IMG/VR virus record: IMGVR_UViG_3300037245_000690
Span: 1-38,454 of that record
From: a virus
Length of the DNA stretch: 38,454 nucleotides
Reading direction: 5' to 3' (one strand)
Position 1 is the first letter of the stretch; the number at the start of each line of letters is the position of its first letter. A model generated the notes under the pieces. That model was not told the origin of the DNA. It was given only the letters and a program-made list of their open reading frames with translations, and did no database searches. This document shows positions 32,030 through 38,454 of the stretch, in pieces. The position numbers and the translations under genes are program-made.

Positions 32030-33831
32030 TTCTCCAAGTCAAACCAATTCGGCCCTACAAAGCCCTCGCTTTGAAAGGGTACATCAAATAAATCTGCGTC
32101 CATCACATGACGTAGGTCGTCCATGTCTGCCCTCCATATTTCCATGGGTGCAGATATGTTTATCTCGTCATGCACAGTAGCAAGGAAGACGGCATCTTGA
32201 TTGCGTTGTTCGTCCCATCTAATAACGCACTCTTTTGTTTGATCTGCTGCACTTCCTTGGATAAGGTAGTTAAGGAGCTTGTACTCAAAGGAGCGCATAC
32301 GCCCTTTGATAAGCTTTGGAGGTTCAGTATAATAAATTCTGCCTCCCCAGGTAGTGATGGGTCTACCAGAGTGCCCTCTGCGCTTAGTATCTTTACTGAG
32401 TTGCGCGATACCCGGGAACGCTCTAAAATAGGCATCAAGAGTACGAGCAGCGCGAGCATTATCAACACCCAAACCGGAAGCCAAACCCGGAATTCCCGAA
32501 CCATAGATAATTCTGAAAGCCGTAATCTTGACATGTTTCCTCGCTAGCTCTAGCTGTGACTGTGCAAGTATAATCTCCTGAGCTAGAGCATGTGGGTCCA
32601 GGCTGGGGTTCTGTATGTAAGCTTCAAGGAGTTGCCCGTCCTCGTAGTGGGCACAGATGCGTATCTCTTGACTACTAAAGTCACGCTTGAGCCACACATG
32701 CCCTTCCTCTGGCAGGAGGTACCTACGCATGAGGGGTGGGTCTGGGAGGCCAGCGGGTATTGTGATGTCATACTCGTTAGATATATTCATGAGATACGGG
32801 CGCGCCCCTGAAAGCCGTCCAGTCCTGGTACCAACAGATCCTCCGCCTAGGTCGGTACGCACTTGATTCCAGGTAGTGTGTAAGCGACCATCGGTGCTTG
32901 AATCCTGCTTCCAGGGGCGCATAAAGGTTTGAAGGCTCGTGGCTAGAGCCTGTCGGTATGATAACAGTACGACTGCCTCTGGGTCATTGCAGGCTAGCGC
33001 GATGTTATCCTTAGCTACAGATCGCCGGCCTGTAGGAGTGCGTATCCATTCTCCTATTAAACCCCCAGCGTCCAGAGCATCCGCCATGGATGCGGGGTTT
33101 CCCCAGTCAACATCCTTTTGTCCGACCTTAACTCCAAGATTATTCTCGACTTCCACCAACGCTTTTTCGTATATATCCAGGTCATGTGCAAGCCGGTTCG
33201 TGTCGCAGCGCACGCCTTTCTTTTCACTACCATAAAGGATAGGCATAAGTCGTTGTTCACGTTGATAAGCCTCAACCATACCCTGCCCTTCAATAGTAGG
33301 CATGAGGAGCTGGAATAATTCATAGGTCATGTCCACATCAGCGCAGGCATACTCGCCCACTAGCTCACCGGGAGCCAAAGATATATACGCTCCCCAGTCC
33401 TTGTTATTCGCACCATCTATGTTGCGGCGTATCCATTCCTCCAGCTTATCCTGTGCATCAGGGGCCATGTTGAGGAGACGCTCGGCATTGGGCTTGAGCT
33501 TAAGATTCGGGGAGTATGGGTCGTGGAGAAATATCAAATACATCGTATCGTGGATAAGGAGAGAATCCTTAGGCCACGGGAGGTCAAACCAATACGCTGC
33601 GACACTCAAGTCAAACTTAGAATGGTGGCAGAGTATAGGTTCACCGGAAGTTATGATGGCGGCTACCTCGGCCTTGCCACGCTCCCAGTCACAGTTATTC
33701 CCAATCGGGTGGCCCCAGCCAAGATATATGCTGGAGCCACCCTCATGTTTGAAAGCGACACCCACCGGCTTCGGTGGGTGCCAGGATGTGTTATCCCTTA
33801 TGCCTTCAGTTTCAAAATCAAGAGTCCACAC
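32020..33831 (-). CDS. DNA polymerase, family A
   Basis: A 603-residue replicative polymerase starting at GTG, overlapping the preceding stop (TAGTG). The 3'-5' exonuclease keeps Exo I LDFETEG (Asp5, Glu7), Exo II HHSKFDL and Exo III YACADVDMTYE. The polymerase keeps motif A RDFSSQEIR (Asp384), the finger helix RKHVKITAFRIIYG, and motif C VHDE (553-556, Asp555). It probably copies the phage genome with the primase-helicase. Length is normal for phage family A enzymes with exonuclease. Confidence 0.95.
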   Translation of the reverse strand: MWTLDFETEGIRDNTSWHPPKPVGVAFKHEGGSSIYLGWGHPIGNNCDWERGKAEVAAIITSGEPILCHHSKFDLSVAAYWFDLPWPKDSLLIHDTMYLIFLHDPYSPNLKLKPNAERLLNMAPDAQDKLEEWIRRNIDGANNKDWGAYISLAPGELVGEYACADVDMTYELFQLLMPTIEGQGMVEAYQREQRLMPILYGSEKKGVRCDTNRLAHDLDIYEKALVEVENNLGVKVGQKDVDWGNPASMADALDAGGLIGEWIRTPTGRRSVAKDNIALACNDPEAVVLLSYRQALATSLQTFMRPWKQDSSTDGRLHTTWNQVRTDLGGGSVGTRTGRLSGARPYLMNISNEYDITIPAGLPDPPLMRRYLLPEEGHVWLKRDFSSQEIRICAHYEDGQLLEAYIQNPSLDPHALAQEIILAQSQLELARKHVKITAFRIIYGSGIPGLASGLGVDNARAARTLDAYFRAFPGIAQLSKDTKRRGHSGRPITTWGGRIYYTEPPKLIKGRMRSFEYKLLNYLIQGSAADQTKECVIRWDEQRNQDAVFLATVHDEINISAPMEIWRADMDDLRHVMDADLFDVPFQSEGFVGPNWFDLEKCK

Positions 33832-34052
33832 TACGCCCGACGTCGCCTTTTAGTGGCAACTCGAACTGATGGTTGCATGTAGTCCATCCGATGTGCCAAG
33901 CGAGCAATCTGCCGCTTACGCTTGACGATATCAGTTGGAGAGCGATGCTTCCAGTAGTGCATTCCTGCGTAGCAGGCTAGACATAGCCCACTCCCGACAT
34001 ACGCACGGTCGTCAAAGCAACCTTCAACGATACAGTATACCCTTTTAGACAT
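33831..34052 (-). CDS. Small basic zinc-finger-like protein
   Basis: A 73-residue protein with CIVEGC near residue 7 and CLACY near residue 24, a CxxxxC...CxxC arrangement that could hold zinc. The C-terminus is very basic (ATKRRRRA). It resembles small zinc-ribbon proteins next to phage polymerase genes, which may be HNH-like or nucleic-acid binding; no catalytic HNH motif is seen. The start has a GAGGTGA ribosome site and the stop overlaps the polymerase GTG. Confidence 0.72.
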   Translation of the reverse strand: MSKRVYCIVEGCFDDRAYVGSGLCLACYAGMHYWKHRSPTDIVKRKRQIARLAHRMDYMQPSVRVATKRRRRA

Positions 34053-34066
34053 AGTTCACCTCGTTT

Positions 34067-34855
34067 TCAGTATTTAGTGCTTTCGGTAGTGGCCTCCTCA
34101 GGCTCACTGTCACCCTCACTTGGAGCATCGTAAGGGGCGGTCAAAGCAGGCATCACAGCCTCCCTCTTTGCGTTAAGCGGGGTCAGGAATGCCTGCTCCA
34201 CCGCGTTAACGCAATCAAAGAGTACCTTAAACTGGGTCTTCTGGTCAGGCACCACCTTGATAAGAGTTATCACGGACCACGGTGGGCGCTTAAGAGATGC
34301 TCCCACTTTGTTCACATAGTTACTCCAGTTCTTGACACTCGTGACTGGCAGCTTGATGACAGCCATTTCTGTGTCAGCCACGTTGTCCGGGTTCAGGGTA
34401 TCCGTGTAAGGGAGGACAGCCAGCCGGCGAATTTCCTTACAGGCTTTTCCACGACTTCCAGGGCGGGGGTCGCTACTCCACTCGTTCTTAGGACAGCCCT
34501 TGCACTGAGTTGATAGCCTGGGTTCCCCTTCCTCACCCTCCTTGGGTACAATCATAGGAGGCCTGCCATTTTCATGAGGCCGCAGCTCCTCCTTTTCCAG
34601 TGCGATGGCAAAGCACCGGGGAAGTTCAATGTTGTCGGGGTCGAACGCCTCCTCGTACCATCTGTTTTCAAAACAGTGGTTGACAACGATGCACTTCATT
34701 TCGTTGTCAGGCATAGCATTATCTTCGTAGGTCATGATGCCCCCACGCAGACTGATCTGGCTTACCGCAGGACGTTCCTTGGCGGATACTTCCACGGCTT
34801 GGCTTGCCAACTCGTCTTCCCAGTTAGTCAGTTCTTTGCTTTCGTCTTTGCTCAC
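34067..34855 (-). CDS. Single-stranded DNA-binding-like protein
   Basis: A 262-residue protein starting at GTG. The SQISLRGGIMTYEDNAMPDNEMKCIVV opening and CKGCPKNEW with GKACKEIRRLAVLP match a family annotated as phage ssDNA-binding protein; CxxCP may bind zinc. The acidic tail (PSEGDSEPEEATTES) is typical of SSB-type proteins that recruit replication partners. The gene precedes the polymerase. The function is inferred from family resemblance and tail. Confidence 0.8.
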   Translation of the reverse strand: MSKDESKELTNWEDELASQAVEVSAKERPAVSQISLRGGIMTYEDNAMPDNEMKCIVVNHCFENRWYEEAFDPDNIELPRCFAIALEKEELRPHENGRPPMIVPKEGEEGEPRLSTQCKGCPKNEWSSDPRPGSRGKACKEIRRLAVLPYTDTLNPDNVADTEMAVIKLPVTSVKNWSNYVNKVGASLKRPPWSVITLIKVVPDQKTQFKVLFDCVNAVEQAFLTPLNAKREAVMPALTAPYDAPSEGDSEPEEATTESTKY

Positions 34856-34866
34856 GTTTTCAGTCC

Positions 34867-35160
34867 TCAGTAGTAAGATTCAAGTTCTCCGAGCGCCTGC
34901 TTTGCTCGTGTTATCAGGCGCATAACGTCACCTTGTCTGTCCTCCATTTGGTTGATAAACCCCGGTTGACTCGGGGGACATTCAGCCAGATTTTTAGCTT
35001 CTTCTGGCGACGGCCCCCTTGCTCTACCCAGCATTTGCTCCAAGCGATGCACAAGGTTTTCAAGATTATCCTTGTGCTCACAAGCTCCATTGTAGATCTG
35101 GTCCATGCGTGGGTTAGCAGCAGCATCTGCTCCTGCTACTTGTATTCCTCCGTTGCTCAT
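34867..35160 (-). CDS. Hypothetical coiled-coil early protein
   Basis: A 97-residue acidic, helical protein with a central heptad-like segment (LENLVHRLEQMLGRARGP) and a C-terminal helix (VMRLITRAKQALGELESYY). The start overlaps the preceding stop (ATGA) and has GGGAGC upstream. It is probably a small DNA-replication accessory or structural-type protein; no family is recognised. Confidence 0.7.
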   Translation of the reverse strand: MSNGGIQVAGADAAANPRMDQIYNGACEHKDNLENLVHRLEQMLGRARGPSPEEAKNLAECPPSQPGFINQMEDRQGDVMRLITRAKQALGELESYY

Positions 35161-35549
35161 GCTCCCTCCGGTAGCTTAGTGAGTCCTAGTTTTTCCACTG
35201 GGAAGCTGCCTACTCCTGGCACCTCCTCCCCCTCGTCCCACCGCAGCTTCACAGCGGCCACCCCGACCCTCTTTTGCATGAGGTCCCACTCATCAGTTTC
35301 TTTGATGTGGGCGTGGAGTACATCCCAGTCTTCAACTGTTGGTTCGTTGGTAACTTTTCGGGTACATAGGTGGGTTGATCCCCCCATAACTGGCGACGCA
35401 CTATCTCGGAGCACCGTCAGTATTTGTTCTGCATATTCTTTTTCTTTGTCGTGTACCTTTTCCGCCTCCTTTTCCATAGCAAGACGGCGTATACGAGTCT
35501 GTTGGTACACGTCAACAAGGATCTTTAAGCTGGCAAGGTCAGTGGACAT
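35157..35549 (-). CDS. Conserved early hypothetical protein
   Basis: A 130-residue protein. The N-terminal half is a coiled coil (RRLAMEKEAEKVHDKEKEYAEQIL). The second half has the TVEDWDVLHAHIKET and VAAVKLRWDEGEEVPGVG pattern of a phage protein family whose role I do not know. It has a strong GGGAGGTGA ribosome site and overlaps the 36-residue gene by 11 bases. Confidence 0.75.
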   Translation of the reverse strand: MSTDLASLKILVDVYQQTRIRRLAMEKEAEKVHDKEKEYAEQILTVLRDSASPVMGGSTHLCTRKVTNEPTVEDWDVLHAHIKETDEWDLMQKRVGVAAVKLRWDEGEEVPGVGSFPVEKLGLTKLPEGA

Positions 35550-35649
35550 GCGTCACCTCCCACGCCCTTATCAGGTAGCCTCGGTCATTCCAATGCAATG
35601 CGATAAAGAACGATCCACCTTCTGTGAAGCCAAATTGGATAAACTTCAT
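35539..35649 (-). CDS. 36-residue micro-protein
   Basis: ATG 35649 follows a strong GAGGTGA ribosome site and encodes 36 residues (starts MKFIQFGFTEGGSFF, ends VTHVH). It is the first gene after the promoter at 35687-35715, and its stop overlaps the next start, so it may be translated as a leader for the operon or be a real small protein. Function is unknown. Confidence 0.65.
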   Translation of the reverse strand: MKFIQFGFTEGGSFFIALHWNDRGYLIRAWEVTHVH

Positions 35650-35686
35650 GTAATCACCTCTACGCTGACTGGGTGCCAGCTAAGTA

Positions 35687-35715
35687 ATTATATGCCTGTT
35701 CGCTGTTCCAAGCAA
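35687..35715 (-). promoter_or_regulatory. Sigma70 promoter of the replication operon
   Basis: On the minus strand: -35 TTGCTT (35710-35715), 17-base spacer, -10 TATAAT (35687-35692). The spacer shares GAACAGCGA with the promoter at 29681-29709. It drives the leftward replication genes. A hairpin lies just upstream at 35730-35750. Confidence 0.9.
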
Positions 35716-35729
35716 GCCCTGAAAAGCGA

Positions 35730-35750
35730 AACCCCTCATGAAGAGGGGTT
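35730..35750 (-). terminator. Hairpin upstream of the replication promoter
   Basis: AACCCCTC and GAGGGGTT form an 8-bp stem with a five-base loop. On the minus strand it is followed by a weak T-rich run (TCGCTTTTC). It may block read-through into the replication promoter from upstream leftward transcription. Confidence 0.55.
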
Positions 35751-35822
35751 GCCCGACGGGAGGTGACACCGTCTAGTGAGGCGGGGAAGCGTCACTTAGA
35801 CCATCATACTACCATAGAACAC

Positions 35823-35851
35823 TTGCCAGAGCAAGCGTTCTGGCGCATAAT
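35823..35851 (+). promoter_or_regulatory. Sigma70 promoter with internal palindrome (primase-helicase)
   Basis: -35 TTGCCA (35823-35828), 17-base spacer, -10 CATAAT (35846-35851), 26 bases before the primase-helicase ATG. GCCAGA (35825-35830) and TCTGGC (35839-35844) form an inverted repeat that overlaps the -35 box and spacer, as expected for a repressor operator. Confidence 0.8.
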
Positions 35852-35876
35852 GTAAGGCTAAGTCTGAGGTGTACAC

Positions 35877-37964
35877 ATGGCTAAAGATGGTGATCCTCCG
35901 TCATTTACGGTGATTGACGGAGGCTTAGGCCCGTCAACTCATTTCAAAGTCGCCCACGAATACCTTGCTAAACGGGGAATTGTGGGCGATATGATTGACA
36001 AATTAGGCATGGAAATCATGCCTGCCGCTAGTTGGTTCAATCAAGTCTACAATACCAAGTCTAAAGATGAGCGTATAGCCATCAAGTTTACCCACTATGA
36101 CCACAGTGGTAAGGAGATAGAATGGCACAGCGTGAAGTTTGTCAAAGCAAAGAAGGCAACGGGTCCGTCGTTCAGCCAACTGGTGGAAGACTCACGTCCA
36201 ACCCGCAGTTCACCGAAAGGCCAGATGATACATGGGTACCTCTGTCCACTCAACAACTGGCGGAACTTGGAAAAGGGACAGCGAGTTTATATCTGCGAGT
36301 CGGTGATAAAGGCAGCGAATGTATCCCTCTTAGGATTCCACGCTATTGGGCTGAACGGTGTAGCGGCATTTTCCTCCGCAAAAAAGAACGTGGACCTGAT
36401 AAGTGAGCTCAAAGAGCTGCCTTGGGAGAAGCTCCAACTACAACCTGTCATCATGTATGACAGCGATTACGAAAAATACGACATCACCCGCGCTTACGAA
36501 ACTCTTGCCAATAAGCTCAGCATTATCTGCCACTCGCCGGCTCCGGTATACCTCCCCCTCCCAAAGCAAGAAAATGACGAAGATTGGGGCTTTGATGATG
36601 CCAGGTCGGTCCTTGGGGAGGACTGGGCCAAGAAATTTCTCAACAGCGAGGGGATTCTTATTGCTTTGGACGATGTTCGCCAAGCTATGCACGATCTTAA
36701 TGAGCGCGTAGCTATCGTCGAGAACATCAGCAAGGTGGTTGAACTTAGCACTGGTACCCTCATGTCTCAGGCTGAGTTTAAGGGGTTGAATTATGCCAAC
36801 TGGATAAAATTCAATGCCGACGGTAAACCAATCTCCGTAGCCAAGGCTTGGATGGATTGGAAAGACCGCAACGCTGTTGAAGCCATGGATTACCTCCCAG
36901 GTGAGGAATCTATGGTTGGTCGAAAGTACAATACATGGAAGGGGATGGGGGTAGAGTCTAAGGAGGGGGACGTGGGTCCGTGGCTAGACCTCCTCAACAA
37001 CAGCATCCAAGATAAGGTGGCTCGCAAGTATCTAATTCAATGGTGTGCATATACTGTTCAGAACTTGGGGGCACCTGGCATCGTCACACCTATACTTGTC
37101 GGTATTCAAGGCACAGGCAAGTCTTTGTTCGCTCTAACACTCGGAGCGGTGCATGGTGAAGACAACTTTAAGTCTATTGAGCTGCCCATGTTTCTCAACT
37201 CGTTTAACTCATATTGGGCAACGAGCACTCTTATAGCTATAGAGGAGGCACACAGCGATGTTAAGACTAGTAGAACGTTCATGTCTCGGTTCAAGATGTA
37301 CAGTACGTCCGAGCACATCAGCGTCAACGCCAAGCACACCAAGGAATACAAGATCAAGAACAGTATCAACTGGCTTATCACGACCAACCATGCTGATGCC
37401 ATACCTTTCGAGGGAAACGACCGGCGTTTCTTCGTCGCGCACTTTGACCCTATTGTGGATCATTATAACGACAGTCCTTACTGGAATCGTTATCTGGTTT
37501 GGCTTCGTAGTGATGGTCCTAGTGCCTTGTATCATCACCTTATGGGTGTGGACATGGAAGGCTTTGACCCATCTAAGCCTGCAATTGAAACAGCATATAA
37601 GAACGTGATGGAGACGGCGGCTATGTCCGCCCCTGAATTATTCGTAAAGGACCTCCAAGAAGATGCAAAGACAGTCTGGCCTGGGAAGTGTGGCCTCGTC
37701 ACAGCTAAGGAACTTGCTCAAGTATTTTTTGAAGGTGACGTGCGTGACATCACAAGCGCAGCCAGAGCGATGTCTAAGTGCATGGCTAACCGAGGATTCA
37801 AGCAGGCTAACAGAGGTAAGCCAGTCAGATGGGGTGGGAAACTGGACAGGTACTGGATAATCTTTGACCATGACAAGCTGGTAGATTCCCCGCCCTCAGC
37901 CTGTAAGGAGTATCTCAGCAAATTTAAGAGTGAAAAAAGTAAAGTCGATGGCGAAAAGTATTAG
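35877..37964 (+). CDS. Primase-helicase (TOPRIM-like + SF3 helicase)
   Basis: A 695-residue replication protein, alone on the plus strand in a leftward region. The N-terminal half (about 100-230) has a DUF3854/TOPRIM-like fold: VYICESVIKAANVS and VIMYDSDYEKYDITRAY. The C-terminal part (about 340-600) is a DUF5906/superfamily 3 helicase: Walker A GIQGTGKS (409-416), TLIAIEEAH as Walker B, and LITTNHADAIPFEGNDRRFF as motif C with an arginine finger. It should prime and unwind phage DNA for the family A polymerase. Confidence 0.9.
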   Translation: MAKDGDPPSFTVIDGGLGPSTHFKVAHEYLAKRGIVGDMIDKLGMEIMPAASWFNQVYNTKSKDERIAIKFTHYDHSGKEIEWHSVKFVKAKKATGPSFSQLVEDSRPTRSSPKGQMIHGYLCPLNNWRNLEKGQRVYICESVIKAANVSLLGFHAIGLNGVAAFSSAKKNVDLISELKELPWEKLQLQPVIMYDSDYEKYDITRAYETLANKLSIICHSPAPVYLPLPKQENDEDWGFDDARSVLGEDWAKKFLNSEGILIALDDVRQAMHDLNERVAIVENISKVVELSTGTLMSQAEFKGLNYANWIKFNADGKPISVAKAWMDWKDRNAVEAMDYLPGEESMVGRKYNTWKGMGVESKEGDVGPWLDLLNNSIQDKVARKYLIQWCAYTVQNLGAPGIVTPILVGIQGTGKSLFALTLGAVHGEDNFKSIELPMFLNSFNSYWATSTLIAIEEAHSDVKTSRTFMSRFKMYSTSEHISVNAKHTKEYKIKNSINWLITTNHADAIPFEGNDRRFFVAHFDPIVDHYNDSPYWNRYLVWLRSDGPSALYHHLMGVDMEGFDPSKPAIETAYKNVMETAAMSAPELFVKDLQEDAKTVWPGKCGLVTAKELAQVFFEGDVRDITSAARAMSKCMANRGFKQANRGKPVRWGGKLDRYWIIFDHDKLVDSPPSACKEYLSKFKSEKSKVDGEKY

Positions 37965-37970
37965 GCTCTA

Positions 37971-38013
37971 CTCAAACGGCCTATAGTGGACAAAAGAAAA
38001 CCACTGTTCCGGA
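37971..38013. repeat. Right copy of the end-associated repeat
   Basis: CTCAAACGGC, CTATAGT and TTCCGGA occur here in the same order as at 89-110, but a segment beginning GGACAAAAG and ending CCACTG is inserted. The inserted segment carries one arm of the hairpin at 37990-38034. It lies between convergent genes and has no coding role I can see. Confidence 0.5.
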
Positions 38014-38034
38014 GGTGTAATCGTCACAGTGGTT
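37990..38034 (-). terminator. Hairpin terminator for the right-end leftward genes
   Basis: AACCACTG (37999-38006) pairs with CAGTGGTT (38027-38034), an 8-bp stem with a 20-base loop. On the minus strand it is followed by TTCTTTTG. It ends the leftward 38088-38454 genes. The loop contains the TTCCGGA of the repeat. Confidence 0.65.
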
Positions 38035-38087
38035 CAAGGGGAGCGCCATCCTTGCCCTTCGTTATTAGTAGAATGAGTGGGCTGCGC

Positions 38088-38315
38088 TTAGTCCTCGTCG
38101 CCAATACCGAATGTCTTGTCCTGACATTTCTGGCACAAGCCGCTGATCGTGTACTCCTTGCGGCTAAGGTCATCAACAAAGTTAACGGCTGGTCCTTCGC
38201 AGCCATAGGGCTTCGGGATACAAACATCACTACGGATATATTCCCGCCGGTCAAATCCAACCATGCCCGCGTAGGTCTTTTCCATTGCTTCTGATTTCTC
38301 GCTAGGGTTCGCCAT
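38088..38315 (-). CDS. Small cysteine-containing phage protein
   Basis: A 75-residue protein starting at ATG 38315, with GAGGTG upstream. The CIPKPYGCEGPAVNFVDD, then LSRKEYTISGLCQKCQDKTFG pattern (Cys pairs spaced as in a zinc ribbon) is one I recognise from other phages, without known function. It overlaps no gene, and follows another leftward gene two bases upstream. Confidence 0.8.
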   Translation of the reverse strand: MANPSEKSEAMEKTYAGMVGFDRREYIRSDVCIPKPYGCEGPAVNFVDDLSRKEYTISGLCQKCQDKTFGIGDED

Positions 38316-38316
38316 G

Positions 38317-38454
38317 TTACACCTCTTCAATTTGCCAAAATTCATCCATACCCTCAATTCGCGTAACGAGGTACTTACTACCTCCCGCAAATTTGATGAC
38401 CCATTCGTCGGAGTTAAGTCCGTTCATGTGACACTGGAATCCCTTATCAAATGC
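38317..38454 (-). CDS. Partial leftward gene running off the right edge
   Basis: The last 45 codons of a leftward frame that is open to the window edge; it ends two bases before the next gene. It reads WVIKFAGGSKYLVTRIEG and FWQIEEV, a small beta-rich domain. An internal ATG (36 codons before the stop) lacks a good ribosome site, so the gene probably starts beyond the edge. Function is unknown. Confidence 0.6.
   Translation of the reverse strand, partial: AFDKGFQCHMNGLNSDEWVIKFAGGSKYLVTRIEGMDEFWQIEEV

Noticed and set aside
35660-35680. Second sigma54-like site near CTGGCACC
   Set aside because: Only the -12 GC fits; the -14/-15 bases and the G after TGGCAC do not.
37976-37987. T7-type phage promoter at CGGCCTATAG
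   Set aside because: CTATAG recalls phage RNA-polymerase promoters, but its distance to CTCAAACGG differs by one base between the two copies, and no phage RNA polymerase is seen.
38024-38260. Second leftward frame of 78 codons overlapping the 75-residue gene
   Set aside because: Shadow of the recognised cysteine protein; no ribosome site of its own.

Overview
The window reads as most of the genome of a tailed, short-tailed (podovirus-type) phage of a Gram-negative bacterium. No integrase, repressor/Cro pair, tRNA, rRNA or phage RNA polymerase is visible, so a lytic phage depending on host RNA polymerase is the simplest reading. Good sigma70-type promoters sit in front of the early genes and a near-perfect sigma54-type promoter sits in front of the late operon. 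A gene runs off the right edge and the ends do not visibly join, so this is probably a partial or arbitrarily cut genome.

Layout. (1) 1-930: left-edge noncoding DNA with a cluster of GATC sites, one short leftward gene (217-489) with its own promoter, long structured leader and terminator, then a regulatory region with a sigma54-type promoter (693-710) and five copies of an inverted-repeat motif. (2) 967-24496, rightward: a tightly packed late operon: small proteins, terminase small and large subunits, portal, scaffold-like protein, major capsid protein, head- or tail-decoration proteins with PKD-like and lectin-like domains, two tail-tube/nozzle proteins, four internal or ejection-type proteins, a tail-collar fibre, then a lysis-type cassette with a DUF5675 protein and a three-segment holin-like protein. 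(3) 24508-24540: a long G/C hairpin between the convergent operons. (4) 35649 down to 24615, leftward: replication genes (SSB-like protein, family A DNA polymerase, Cas4/RecB-type nuclease, VRR-NUC nuclease, SNF2-type helicase), then a short highly expressed gene with its own promoter and terminator, then a nucleotide/DNA-modification cassette. (5) 35877-37964, rightward: primase-helicase with its own promoter. (6) 38088-38454, leftward: two small genes.

The most interesting content is the leftward accessory operon 29160 to 24615. It encodes a TAGT-like GT-A glycosyltransferase, an alpha-glutamyl/putrescinyl-thymine pyrophosphorylase-type (HMUDK helical) HhH protein, a thymidylate-synthase-fold enzyme that may be a dUMP hydroxymethylase, a DUF3310 protein and, at its end, a PAPS-type sulfotransferase. 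Together these suggest hypermodified pyrimidines in the phage DNA, possibly glycosylated and, more speculatively, sulfated. The second striking feature is the sigma54-type late promoter, which would place virion production under a host enhancer-binding activator. These functional readings come from motif recognition only; no database search was run.
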